Assembly (NCBI GenBank): GCA_011051745.1
Contig: DRKO01000272.1
Coordinates: 1-15,895, forward strand
DNA length: 15,895 nucleotides
Direction: 5' to 3'
Source of the DNA: Chloroflexota bacterium
Lineage (GTDB): Bacteria > Chloroflexota > Anaerolineae > Aggregatilineales > UBA3940
A program made the position numbers and the translations under genes. Under the pieces are notes generated by a model. That model was not told the origin of the DNA. It saw only the letters and a program-made list of their open reading frames with translations, and searched no databases. Shown here in pieces: positions 7,184 through 13,717 of the stretch (positions are counted from its first letter, which is position 1; every line of letters starts with the position of its first letter).

Positions 7184-8515
7184 GCGAAACAGCCCCCTGA
7201 GATTTGCGGGCGGCTTTTGCCTGGAGAGTTTCTCCATCATGCGCTGCGTGTAGCGGAACTGCTTGAGTAGCTGGTTGACCTCCTGCACACTCGTTCCGCT
7301 GCCCGCAGCGATGCGTTTGCGGCGGCTGGCGTTCAAAATCCTGGGCCGCTCCCGCTCTGCCAGCGTCATGGAATTGATTATAGCTTCAACTCGCTTGAGT
7401 TGTCTATCTATATCCTCCGGGGAGATCTGTTTCATGATCTCCCCGGCTCCGGGCACGAGCTCCAGAACCTGAGAGAGAGGCCCCATCCGCTTGACCTGCT
7501 GGAGCATCTTACGGTAGTCCTCCAGCGTGAAGCTCGCCGTCCGAAACTTCTCCTCCAGAGCGAGCGCCTCCGCCTCGTCCATCTCTATCGCTTCGGCCCG
7601 CTCGATCAGGGTCAGCACATCGCCCATACCGAGGATACGCCGGGCGAGCCGGTCGGGATGAAAGACCTCCAGCCCGTCAATTTTTTCACCGGTTCCCAGG
7701 AACTTGATCGGTACGCCGGTGACCTCCCGCATCGAGATGGCCGCGCCGCCCCGCGCGTCGCCGTCCACTTTGGTCAGGATCAGGCCGGTGATGCCCACCT
7801 GATCGCTGAAGCCCTGAGCGATGTTGACCGCTTCCTGCCCGGTCATCGAGTCGGCAACAAGCAGGGTCTCCTGCGGATGGACGCGGTCACGGATGGCGGC
7901 GAGCTCGGCCATCATCTCGTCGTCTATCTGGAGGCGTCCGGCGGTGTCAATGATCACGACGCTGGCGTTCTCCTGCCCGGCAGCCCGGACGCCCCGCCCG
8001 GCTATGAGGGGAGGCGCAACATCGGCTCCCTCGCTGTAAACCGGAATATCGAGCTGCCGACCGAGGGCCTGAAGCTGCTCGATGGCGGCAGGGCGATATG
8101 TGTCCGCCGCGATCATCAACGGCCTGTGATTCTGCCGCCGGAGGTGGAGCGCCAGCTTAGCTGCCGTCGTGGTCTTGCCGGAACCCTGCAGACCAACCAG
8201 CATGATCACGTGCGGAGGGTCGCCGCTCAGGTCCAGCCGCCCCGGCTCCCCCAGCGTGTTGATCAGCTCCTCGTAGACGATCTTCACGACCTGCTGGCCG
8301 GGGGTGAGGCTCCTGGCGACCTCGGCCCCGATGGCTCGCTCCCTGACACGGGCCACAAAGGATTTAACGACGCTGTAGTGGACGTCCGCCTCCAGCAACG
8401 CCAGCCGAATCTCACGCAGCGCGGCGTCAACGTCCGATTCATTCAGCTTGCCACGCTTGCGGAGTTCTTTAAAGATTCCGTCAAGCCGGCTGCTCAGGCC
8501 TTCAAACATGGGCAT
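7181..8515 (-). CDS. ffh: Signal recognition particle protein Ffh (SRP54)
   Basis: Ffh is the GTPase that binds signal sequences emerging from the ribosome together with SRP RNA and delivers the complex to FtsY at the membrane. The N domain (1-~90) opens with MFEGLSSRLDGIFKEL. The G domain has GLQGSGKTT (108-116), DTYRPAAIEQL, DTAGR (190-194), TKVDGD (248-253) and the closing GTGEKIDGLEVF (274-285). The M domain (~300-440) has the flexible finger loop and the RNA-binding helices around RKRIAAGSGTSVQEVNQLL. At 444 residues it is complete. Either of two in-frame ATGs may start it: 8515, or 8509, the usual MFEGL start; no clear Shine-Dalgarno site decides. A strong promoter lies about 200 bases upstream. 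The YlxM gene that often precedes ffh in Firmicutes is absent, and I see no SRP RNA gene here. Confidence 0.98.
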   Translation of the reverse strand: MPMFEGLSSRLDGIFKELRKRGKLNESDVDAALREIRLALLEADVHYSVVKSFVARVRERAIGAEVARSLTPGQQVVKIVYEELINTLGEPGRLDLSGDPPHVIMLVGLQGSGKTTTAAKLALHLRRQNHRPLMIAADTYRPAAIEQLQALGRQLDIPVYSEGADVAPPLIAGRGVRAAGQENASVVIIDTAGRLQIDDEMMAELAAIRDRVHPQETLLVADSMTGQEAVNIAQGFSDQVGITGLILTKVDGDARGGAAISMREVTGVPIKFLGTGEKIDGLEVFHPDRLARRILGMGDVLTLIERAEAIEMDEAEALALEEKFRTASFTLEDYRKMLQQVKRMGPLSQVLELVPGAGEIMKQISPEDIDRQLKRVEAIINSMTLAERERPRILNASRRKRIAAGSGTSVQEVNQLLKQFRYTQRMMEKLSRQKPPANLRGLFR

Positions 8516-8722
8516 GGTGGCTGATCGTCACTTTCCAACGGCTGCAAGCTGGCGATCGCAGGAGAGCCGGTGCGCTGACACCGACCGGGGCTTTCACAGC
8601 TCACTCATCCTTACCGGGTAAACCCTTACGGCGACGCCGAGAGCGAGGGGCTTACCTCACGGGACGCGCAAATCCGACTCACAGGCTCCCCGCCGCGCCC
8701 CGCATCACCCCGCAAGTGCTGT
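8516..8722 (-). other. Long GC-rich ffh leader with several inverted repeats
   Basis: From the promoter (start near 8716) to ffh the leader is about 200 nt. It contains a tight hairpin CGGTG (8583-8579 side) / CACCG with a 6-base loop, GGCG-T-CGCC near 8630-8640, and TTACC-C-GGTAA near 8611-8621. An 8-codon open frame (8705-8679, MRGAAGSL) sits near the expected transcript start behind GGGG. I checked for the conserved GGAA-tetraloop motif of SRP RNA and for the cores of several riboswitch classes, and recognise none. It may be a structured regulatory leader or simply a GC-rich untranslated region. The remaining bases up to 8841 hold the two divergent promoters and an imperfect stem at 8776-8802. 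Confidence 0.4.
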
Positions 8723-8751
8723 ATTCTAGACGATGCTTATTGTTTAGTCAA
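8723..8751 (-). promoter_or_regulatory. Promoter for ffh and the downstream cluster
   Basis: On the minus strand, TTGACT (8751-8746) and TAGAAT (8728-8723) are spaced by exactly 17 bases, each one base from consensus. The surroundings are AT-rich in an otherwise GC-rich region. Transcription would start near 8716. Confidence 0.8.
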
Positions 8752-8825
8752 AAACATTAAGACGGAGTCCGGTAACCGGGCCTGTAACCCCGTGAGGGCC
8801 GGTGATGCTCGCTCAGGGGCTTCTA

Positions 8826-8834
8826 TGTTAGAAT
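8826..8834 (+). promoter_or_regulatory. Extended -10 promoter for the LCP gene, predicting a leaderless mRNA
   Basis: TG-T-TAGAAT (8826-8834) is an extended -10 element. No good -35 hexamer lies at the right distance, which fits the extended-10 class. The expected start of transcription, 6-7 bases after the -10, is 8841-8842, which coincides with the ATG at 8842. No Shine-Dalgarno sequence precedes that ATG. Confidence 0.6.
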
Positions 8835-8841
8835 GGGCGAC

Positions 8842-9843
8842 ATGAACACCACTATTCCTGATGCCTATCCACCGACCGGGAGGGGGCGTCGCCAGCCGCC
8901 TGTTCCCGACCCTCCTCTGCCACCGCGCTCCGCTCAACGCAGGCCCCGGCGTCACGGGCGGGTTTCCTGCCTGGGATGCCTGTTCCGGGTGGCGCTGGCG
9001 GGGGGGCTTTTCGTGGTCGCGTTTACAACGCTGCTGATCGTCCTCTACAGGGTCGCTCCGCCGCCCCGAACAAACATCCTGATCCTGGGACTGGATTCAC
9101 GCCCCGGCGAGGGGACTGTCACCCGCAGCGACACGATCATCCTGGTGACGGTGAACCCCGCCGATCTGTACGTCGGGATGCTCTCCATCCCCCGCGATCT
9201 CTACGTTGAGGTTCCGGGGTACGGATTGCAGCGCATCAACGCGGCCCATGTGCTGGCCGAGAGCGTCTCGCCGGGGAGCGGGCCGCTGCTGGTTGCCCAG
9301 ACGATTGAATATAACTTCGGGGTTCCGGTGCACCGGACAATGCGGCTGGACTTTCAGGCGTTTGTTGCGATTGTGGACGCCGCCGGAGGGGTCACCATTA
9401 ACGTGGAGAGGCCGATCATTGACTACGAGTATCCAACGGCTGACTACGGCACGACGGTTGTTGAATTTCAGCCCGGCGTCCAGCATATGGACGGGGAGCG
9501 AGCACTCCAGTATGCCCGCATACGGCACGGATCAAGCGACTTCGAGCGTGCCCGCCGCCAGCAGCAGGTGATGGTGGCCCTCATCCGCCAGTTGCTCATG
9601 CCGGAGAACTGGCGGCGCTGGCCGGATGTCTACCGGGCTTTCGTTCAGCACGTTGAAACCGACCTGACATTGCTGGATGTGGCGGCCATCGCGCCGACCG
9701 TCCTGTGGGTTGGCCCGGAGGGGATAGACCGGCGGGTCATAGATCGCGAGATGGCGATCGGAGTAACGACGGCGAGCGGAGCTTCCGTGCTGGAGCCTCA
9801 GTGGGAGCGGATCAACCCTCTGCTTGACGAAATGTTCCACTAA
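8842..9843 (+). CDS. LytR-CpsA-Psr (LCP) family cell-envelope ligase
   Basis: LCP proteins attach lipid-linked glycopolymers such as teichoic acid or capsule to peptidoglycan on the outer face of the membrane. A cytoplasmic Pro/Arg-rich N-terminus (~40 residues) precedes one membrane helix (about residues 46-69). The extracellular LCP domain has the family motifs NILILGLDSR, RSDTIILVTVNP, SIPRDLYVEVPGYG with its conserved Arg-Asp, INAAH, and YARIRHGSSDFERARRQQQ. The last one carries the Arg residues that hold the pyrophosphate of the lipid substrate. I prefer the ATG at 8842 (333 residues). An in-frame ATG at 8833 lies inside the -10 hexamer and so could not be on the same transcript. No LytR C-terminal domain is present. 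The gene is divergent from ffh. The polymer it transfers is unknown. Confidence 0.93.
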   Translation: MNTTIPDAYPPTGRGRRQPPVPDPPLPPRSAQRRPRRHGRVSCLGCLFRVALAGGLFVVAFTTLLIVLYRVAPPPRTNILILGLDSRPGEGTVTRSDTIILVTVNPADLYVGMLSIPRDLYVEVPGYGLQRINAAHVLAESVSPGSGPLLVAQTIEYNFGVPVHRTMRLDFQAFVAIVDAAGGVTINVERPIIDYEYPTADYGTTVVEFQPGVQHMDGERALQYARIRHGSSDFERARRQQQVMVALIRQLLMPENWRRWPDVYRAFVQHVETDLTLLDVAAIAPTVLWVGPEGIDRRVIDREMAIGVTTASGASVLEPQWERINPLLDEMFH

Positions 9844-9897
9844 CGGCCCCAACCCGGGGCGGGAGCAATCATATAGAACGCTGATGCTGCTCTATCG

Positions 9898-9928
9898 TTG
9901 CTCTAACACGAGTCTGATATGCTAGAGT
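9898..9928 (+). promoter_or_regulatory. Possible promoter for the thioredoxin gene
   Basis: An extended -10 TG-C-TAGAGT (9920-9928) is preceded by TTGCTC (9898-9903) at a long 19-base spacing. It would leave a leader of about 160 nt. The leader contains a short tandem repeat of TGTATCCG (9969-9984) and no recognised structure. The evidence is mainly the match to the -10 form seen at other genes in this window. Confidence 0.35.
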
Positions 9929-10097
9929 AGCCCTGCATCACGGGGGACGCGAAAGCCTGTCCCTTTATTGTATCCGTGTATCCGTCGCGCCCCCTGTGTG
10001 TGCAGGCACAACAACGGACTGGTGAGCGGAGAGACAGCGTGCGGGAGGGCAGGCATCAATCCCGCCCGCTGGTGGATTCGGAAGGATGTGATCAACT

Positions 10098-10835
10098 ATG
10101 GAGCGAGTTTTCAACGCGCCTATTATCACCAACGATCAGAGCTTCGATCGCCTCCTGGCTGCACAGACGCCGGTATTATTCCTGTTCTGGGATGGTCAGA
10201 GTCTTCCAGATGATCTGAATCAGGTGTTGCTTGACCTGGCGCGTGAGGAAGCGGGCAAGCTGATCATCGCCAAGGTCAACGCCAGCGAAAACCCGAAGGC
10301 CGCCCGTCACTTCAACGTCGAGCGGACGCCCGTCCTCATCGGGCTGAACGGGGGGAAGGAGATCACGCGCGTTGTCGCGCCGACGGCCAGCGAGGTCAGG
10401 GAACACGTTCAGTTCCTGCTGAACCGTGCGCCGAGGCCGACAGCACAGCCCAGAAGACAGGCGACCCGGCAGAAGCAATCCGCTCCCGGCACGGCAGCGG
10501 CCCGCCCGGTGCACGCCACAGATGCGACGTTTGAGCAGGAGGTCCTGAGGTCTCCGCTGCCGGTGATCGTGGATTTCTGGGCTCCCTGGTGCGGCCCGTG
10601 CCACATGATCGCCCCCACCCTCGAAAAGCTGGCCCGTGAGTATGCGGGGCGGCTGCGTATCGTCAAGGTTAACGTGGACGAGAACCCTCACTACGCCGGC
10701 GTGTACGGCGTGCAGGGCATCCCAACCCTGCTCATGGTTAACAGGGGGCAGGCAATAGACCGGCTGGTAGGGGCGTTGCCCGAACCACAGCTTCGCGCCC
10801 AGGTCGAGCGATTCCTGGCGATGGTTGAGAAATAG
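10098..10835 (+). CDS. Two-domain thioredoxin with an inactive N-terminal domain
   Basis: This 245-residue protein has two thioredoxin folds in tandem, about twice the length of thioredoxin. The C-terminal domain (~137-245) is canonical: VDFWAPWCGPC with redox Cys165 and Cys168, the cis-Pro loop GIPTLLM, and the VNVDENP segment. The N-terminal domain (~1-112) aligns by its own VNASENP and RTPVLIGLNGGKE strands. Its active-site segment, however, reads FWDGQS (W31-S35), with no cysteine. A Pro/Arg/Gln-rich linker (~113-136) joins them. There is no signal peptide, so it is cytosolic and should reduce disulfides; the first domain may bind substrate, as in other thioredoxin-fold proteins with non-catalytic domains. 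GAAGGA lies about 11 bases before the ATG. A terminator follows, so it is monocistronic. Confidence 0.9.
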   Translation: MERVFNAPIITNDQSFDRLLAAQTPVLFLFWDGQSLPDDLNQVLLDLAREEAGKLIIAKVNASENPKAARHFNVERTPVLIGLNGGKEITRVVAPTASEVREHVQFLLNRAPRPTAQPRRQATRQKQSAPGTAAARPVHATDATFEQEVLRSPLPVIVDFWAPWCGPCHMIAPTLEKLAREYAGRLRIVKVNVDENPHYAGVYGVQGIPTLLMVNRGQAIDRLVGALPEPQLRAQVERFLAMVEK

Positions 10836-10859
10836 GGACCATCCGACGATAAACGGTTG

Positions 10860-10894
10860 TGGCTGGCGCTCATCGATCGGGCGCCAGCCATTTG
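10860..10894 (+). terminator. Intrinsic terminator after the thioredoxin gene
   Basis: Stem TGGCTGGCGC (10860-10869) / GCGCCAGCCA (10881-10890) forms 10 perfect pairs around an 11-base loop, followed by only TTT (10891-10893). The hairpin is strong but the T tract is short. That T tract is also part of the -35 of the next gene. Confidence 0.65.
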
Positions 10895-10921
10895 CCAGCT
10901 CGCGCCCCCCCGCGCTACACT
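10892..10921 (+). promoter_or_regulatory. Promoter for the fur-family gene and cytochrome c
   Basis: TTGCCA (10892-10897) and TACACT (10916-10921) are spaced by 18 bases; the -35 is one base from consensus. It begins directly after the terminator stem of the thioredoxin gene. Transcription would start near 10928, about 32 bases before the start codon. I see no clear palindromic Fur or Zur box over it. Confidence 0.55.
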
Positions 10922-10959
10922 CCCCGTGATGCACGTGCTCTTGCCGGGGAAACGCCATT

Positions 10960-11400
10960 ATGCAGGCACTCGAAACGGCGCTCCGAAAGCTGCGGGACGC
11001 GGGATACAAGATCACGGAGGCCCGCCGGGCCGTCCTGAACGTACTACAGGAGAGCGGCGGCCACCTGACCTCCTCGCAAATTCTGGCCCGCGTGGGAGCC
11101 TATGATCCTTCCATCGGGCGAGCGAGCGTATTCCGAACGCTCGACCTGCTGACCAGCCTCTCGATCATCCGCCCGACCTACTTCAACTCGCGCACACCCT
11201 CCTATGTCCTGATGACTCAGGAGGGCCACCACGCACACATTGTGTGCACCCATTGCCACGCCACCATTGAACTGGATGATTGCCACGTGGGGCAACTGGT
11301 TCAGGAACTGGAAGCCCGCTACAACATCCGACTGGCGGGCCACCTGCTGGAATTCTACGGCCTGTGTCCATCGTGCGCAGCCGGAAAAGATACCTCATGA
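10960..11400 (+). CDS. Fur-family metal-responsive transcriptional regulator
   Basis: This is a dimeric DNA-binding repressor of the Fur/Zur/PerR family. The winged-helix part covers residues 1-~80 (GYKITEARRAVLNVL; DPSIGRASVFRTLDLL recognition region). The dimerisation part has HHAHIVCTHC, with regulatory-site histidines at 90, 91 and 93 and structural zinc cysteines C96 and C99. The second pair is C136 and C139 in LCPSC. At 146 residues it is normal. GGGGA at 10946-10950, 9 bases upstream, supports the ATG. Which metal or signal it reads cannot be decided from these motifs. It overlaps the cytochrome c gene by 4 bases (ATGA), so the two proteins are translated from one mRNA. Confidence 0.92.
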   Translation: MQALETALRKLRDAGYKITEARRAVLNVLQESGGHLTSSQILARVGAYDPSIGRASVFRTLDLLTSLSIIRPTYFNSRTPSYVLMTQEGHHAHIVCTHCHATIELDDCHVGQLVQELEARYNIRLAGHLLEFYGLCPSCAAGKDTS

Positions 11401-12509
11401 ACGTCATCCGAACGGGCATACTGACGGCGATTCTGGTTCTGGGGGCGGGGGCCGAACCTTACGCTGTCTCCGGCGATCCGCCCGACGGGCCGGAGCGGGG
11501 GGAATATCTGGCTACGGTTGCCGGATGCCGGGCATGCCATTCCCCGCTGGACGGCCCGGCTTTCAGCGGGAACGTCGTGGAGCGCAACGGCGAGCGAGTT
11601 TACGCCCCCAACCTGACCCCTTCCGCCGGAGGGCCTGGCGGCTGGACGCGGGACGAGATGCGGAGGGCGATCACGACCGGCCTCACGCCGGAGGGGCGAC
11701 AACTGCACCCTCTGATGCCTTATCTCTTCTACAACGGCATGGCGGACGCAGACCTCGACGCCCTGCTCGACTATCTTCAGACGCTGGAGCCGGTCGAGAG
11801 CGAACCATCCCCACCCCCCGACCTCAGCGCGGTTCAACTGCCCCCTCCGCCGCCGGAGCGGAACGGGATTGTGGCCCCCGATCCGGCGGATCAGGTCGCT
11901 TATGGAGAGTATTTGAGCGAGGCCGTGCTGGCCTGCGGGGCCTGTCATACCCCTCTGCTGGGAACCGGCGAGCCGGATCGCTCGCGCTGGCTGGCCGGAG
12001 GACAGGCGTTCAGGGGGGAGTGGGGGACGGTCTACGCGGGCAACCTGACGCCGGACCCCGATACCGGCCTGGGCCTGTGGCCGGACGAGGCGATCCTCCT
12101 CGCGCTTGTGAACGCCCAGCATCCGACGCATCGGCCCCTGTACGATATGATCCATCAGCGGGCCTACAACGCGCTCTCAGGGCGCGACGCGGAGGCGGTG
12201 CTCGCCTATCTGCGGGCGCTGCCGCCCATCGTGAACGAGGTTCCTCCCCCTGAGCTGCGCGAGGGGTACGAGGAACCGCCGCCGGAGGGACCGTCCTTCT
12301 CCCTGCCTGCGGTGATTCTGACTGTCTTCATGATGCTGGCGCTGCTCGGGCTGGCGCTTTATGTGGGGGTCAGGCAGTATCGCTTCTCCCAGCGCGTCCT
12401 CAAGACAGACTGGGCGGAATACTACTCCAACCTCCTCGCGGAGGCACGGAGGGCCGAGGCCCGCGCGGAGAAGGAGGAGCAGGACGATTCTCCGCCAGAG
12501 GAGAGGTGA
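11397..12509 (+). CDS. Dihaem c-type cytochrome with C-terminal membrane anchor
   Basis: This exported electron-transfer protein has two covalently bound haems. A signal peptide (about 1-23: MNVIRTGILTAILVLGAGAE) leads to two cytochrome c domains with haem motifs CRACH (44-48) and CGACH (180-184). Likely axial Met residues are in HPLMPY and LYDMIH. The domains are joined by a Pro-rich linker near residues 138-160. A single hydrophobic helix (~303-326) anchors it, followed by a charged tail of about 45 residues. Each domain has the NLTP motif seen in cytochrome subunits of membrane dehydrogenases such as gluconate or alcohol dehydrogenase. No dehydrogenase gene lies in this window. The ATG at 11397 overlaps the fur-family stop. 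The frame is open further upstream, but that part lies inside the regulator and would hide the signal peptide. The electron partner is unknown. Confidence 0.92.
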   Translation: MNVIRTGILTAILVLGAGAEPYAVSGDPPDGPERGEYLATVAGCRACHSPLDGPAFSGNVVERNGERVYAPNLTPSAGGPGGWTRDEMRRAITTGLTPEGRQLHPLMPYLFYNGMADADLDALLDYLQTLEPVESEPSPPPDLSAVQLPPPPPERNGIVAPDPADQVAYGEYLSEAVLACGACHTPLLGTGEPDRSRWLAGGQAFRGEWGTVYAGNLTPDPDTGLGLWPDEAILLALVNAQHPTHRPLYDMIHQRAYNALSGRDAEAVLAYLRALPPIVNEVPPPELREGYEEPPPEGPSFSLPAVILTVFMMLALLGLALYVGVRQYRFSQRVLKTDWAEYYSNLLAEARRAEARAEKEEQDDSPPEER

Positions 12510-12515
12510 TGTCTC

Positions 12516-13523
12516 CTACTCCTTCGCCAGCGCGTAGTCGCTCAGGAATTTTGAGAGCGCGTCGGCGACGACCTCCGGCTGTTCAAAGTGAGGCATCTCA
12601 CCCGCCCCCTCTACCCTGACGACGAACCAGTTAGGGCGCTTTTCGTATTCCGACCACTTCCTGAAACCGGCAAACGAGCCCCGCCCGTACAGGACCATTA
12701 CCGGCAGATTCAGGCAATCGTAGACCTCTTTGATGTCAGGGCTGGAGAGCTTCCCGCTCAGGAGATACATGGGCGCGTGGTGGGCCCCCGGCTGGTGAGC
12801 GGTCAGGTACGCGTATGCGATCAGATTCTCCGGCGGGCGGCGGCTCAGAAAGACCCGCCGGAAGAAGAAGGTGAGGGCCTGTCTGGTGGTGAGCAGGTCG
12901 TACAGCGCCCGGCTCCAGAGGGGTACACTCAGCAGGCGCAGCAACGTATCGTTCCCATGAAGGCGCGTCTGGCGGCCCGGCCCGGTCGGGGAGATCATCA
13001 CCAGGCTGCGGAAAAGCTCCGGCGCGTCGCAGGCGGCACGGGCGGCAAACCCGGCGCTCAGGGAGAGCGCGACGACATCCGCCGGGCCGCCCTCCGGCAG
13101 AACCTCGGAACGCAGGAAGGCCTGGATGGCCCCGGCGAAGAAGCGGGGGGAGTATTCCAGCTTCCGCCGCTCGGAGAAGCCAAACCCCGGCAGGTCCAGC
13201 GCGTATACCCGATGGCTGGCCGCCAGATGATCGTAGAGGGGCTTCACCTCATACGATGAAGCGGCCACATTGACGCCATGAAGGAGCACCAGCGGCTTCC
13301 CCGCACCGGTGACGTAGTAGCTGAGCTGCAAGCCGTTCCATGAGAAGGTGCGCCGCTCCCCGCCCAGCGCATGAGTCAGCGTGAGCTGATGCGGAACGAA
13401 AACGCGGCTATAAGCCACCCATCCACCCACTGCCAGGGTCGCTGCACGTGCCAGCGAGTGAAAGAAGGTCATCAAACGCCAGAGTGAGCGGAAAATCCCT
13501 TTGCGCGAGTTCGAGCGGGCCAT
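12516..13523 (-). CDS. Alpha/beta-fold hydrolase, membrane-anchored
   Basis: This is a member of the alpha/beta hydrolase superfamily with an N-terminal hydrophobic segment (~23-40) that probably anchors it in the membrane. The oxyanion-hole motif LLHG is at 80-83, DLPGFGFSER is typical of the fold, and the nucleophile elbow is ALSLSAG with Ser156. The catalytic His is His312 in GEMPHFEQPE. The elbow reads SxSxG in place of GxSxG. The strand that normally carries the acid reads VLYGRGSFAG, with Ser instead of Asp. The triad is therefore atypical or uses an acid elsewhere. I chose the ATG at 13523 (335 residues) because AAAGGA lies 6 bases upstream; the frame extends to a GTG at 13583 without such support. 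It converges with the cytochrome gene (6-base gap). The substrate is unknown. Confidence 0.88.
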   Translation of the reverse strand: MARSNSRKGIFRSLWRLMTFFHSLARAATLAVGGWVAYSRVFVPHQLTLTHALGGERRTFSWNGLQLSYYVTGAGKPLVLLHGVNVAASSYEVKPLYDHLAASHRVYALDLPGFGFSERRKLEYSPRFFAGAIQAFLRSEVLPEGGPADVVALSLSAGFAARAACDAPELFRSLVMISPTGPGRQTRLHGNDTLLRLLSVPLWSRALYDLLTTRQALTFFFRRVFLSRRPPENLIAYAYLTAHQPGAHHAPMYLLSGKLSSPDIKEVYDCLNLPVMVLYGRGSFAGFRKWSEYEKRPNWFVVRVEGAGEMPHFEQPEVVADALSKFLSDYALAKE

Positions 13524-13573
13524 TGCTTGCCTGTCCTTTGATTGTAACTGTGATCCAGATCCAACCTTTCCTA

Positions 13574-13582
13574 ATTGTAGCA
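13574..13582 (-). promoter_or_regulatory. Extended -10 promoter for the alpha/beta hydrolase
   Basis: On the minus strand TG-C-TACAAT (13582-13574) is an extended -10 with no good -35, about 50 bases ahead of the chosen start. It lies after the lexA terminator, so the hydrolase has its own transcript. Confidence 0.5.
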
Positions 13583-13612
13583 CGTCGGGCAGGAATCGAG
13601 GGGAGACAGGGC

Positions 13613-13649
13613 AAAAAGAAGAGCCCGGCCCCGATGAACGGGCGGGCTC
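13613..13649 (-). terminator. Intrinsic terminator downstream of lexA
   Basis: On the minus strand GAGCCCG (13649-13643) pairs with CGGGCTC (13627-13621), with an inner CCCG/CGGG stem, followed by TTCTTTTT (13620-13613). A weaker GC hairpin with a delayed T tract (13695-13669) lies closer to the lexA stop and might be a first terminator. Confidence 0.8.
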
Positions 13650-13717
13650 CGGTTCCCTGAAAGGCGGTAAAAAGGTTCGGCGCCGGCGGGCGGCGTCTGT
13701 GCGATCCGACTACCGGC

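Noticed and set aside
7400..8524. A 374-codon open frame antisense to ffh
   Set aside because: Ffh is unambiguous on the minus strand; the antisense frame has no motifs and no ribosome site.
8516..8722. SRP RNA (ffs) or a riboswitch in the ffh leader
   Set aside because: No GGAA-tetraloop/AGCAG core of SRP RNA on either strand, and no riboswitch core I recognise; kept only as an unassigned structured leader.
9846..9860. GC hairpin (GCCCC/GGGGC) just after the LCP gene as a terminator
   Set aside because: Only 5 pairs and no T tract follows.
9968..10218. Two overlapping + strand frames of about 80 codons before and into the thioredoxin gene
   Set aside because: Both run into the thioredoxin coding region out of frame and have no ribosome site or recognisable sequence.
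11240..12253. A 337-codon frame overlapping the fur-family gene and cytochrome c
   Set aside because: Its Arg/Gly/Pro-rich product has no domain; the other frame has a signal peptide and two CxxCH motifs.
12499..12517. AGGAGA...TCTCCT hairpin across the two convergent stop codons as a bidirectional terminator
   Set aside because: Six weak pairs and no T tract on either side.
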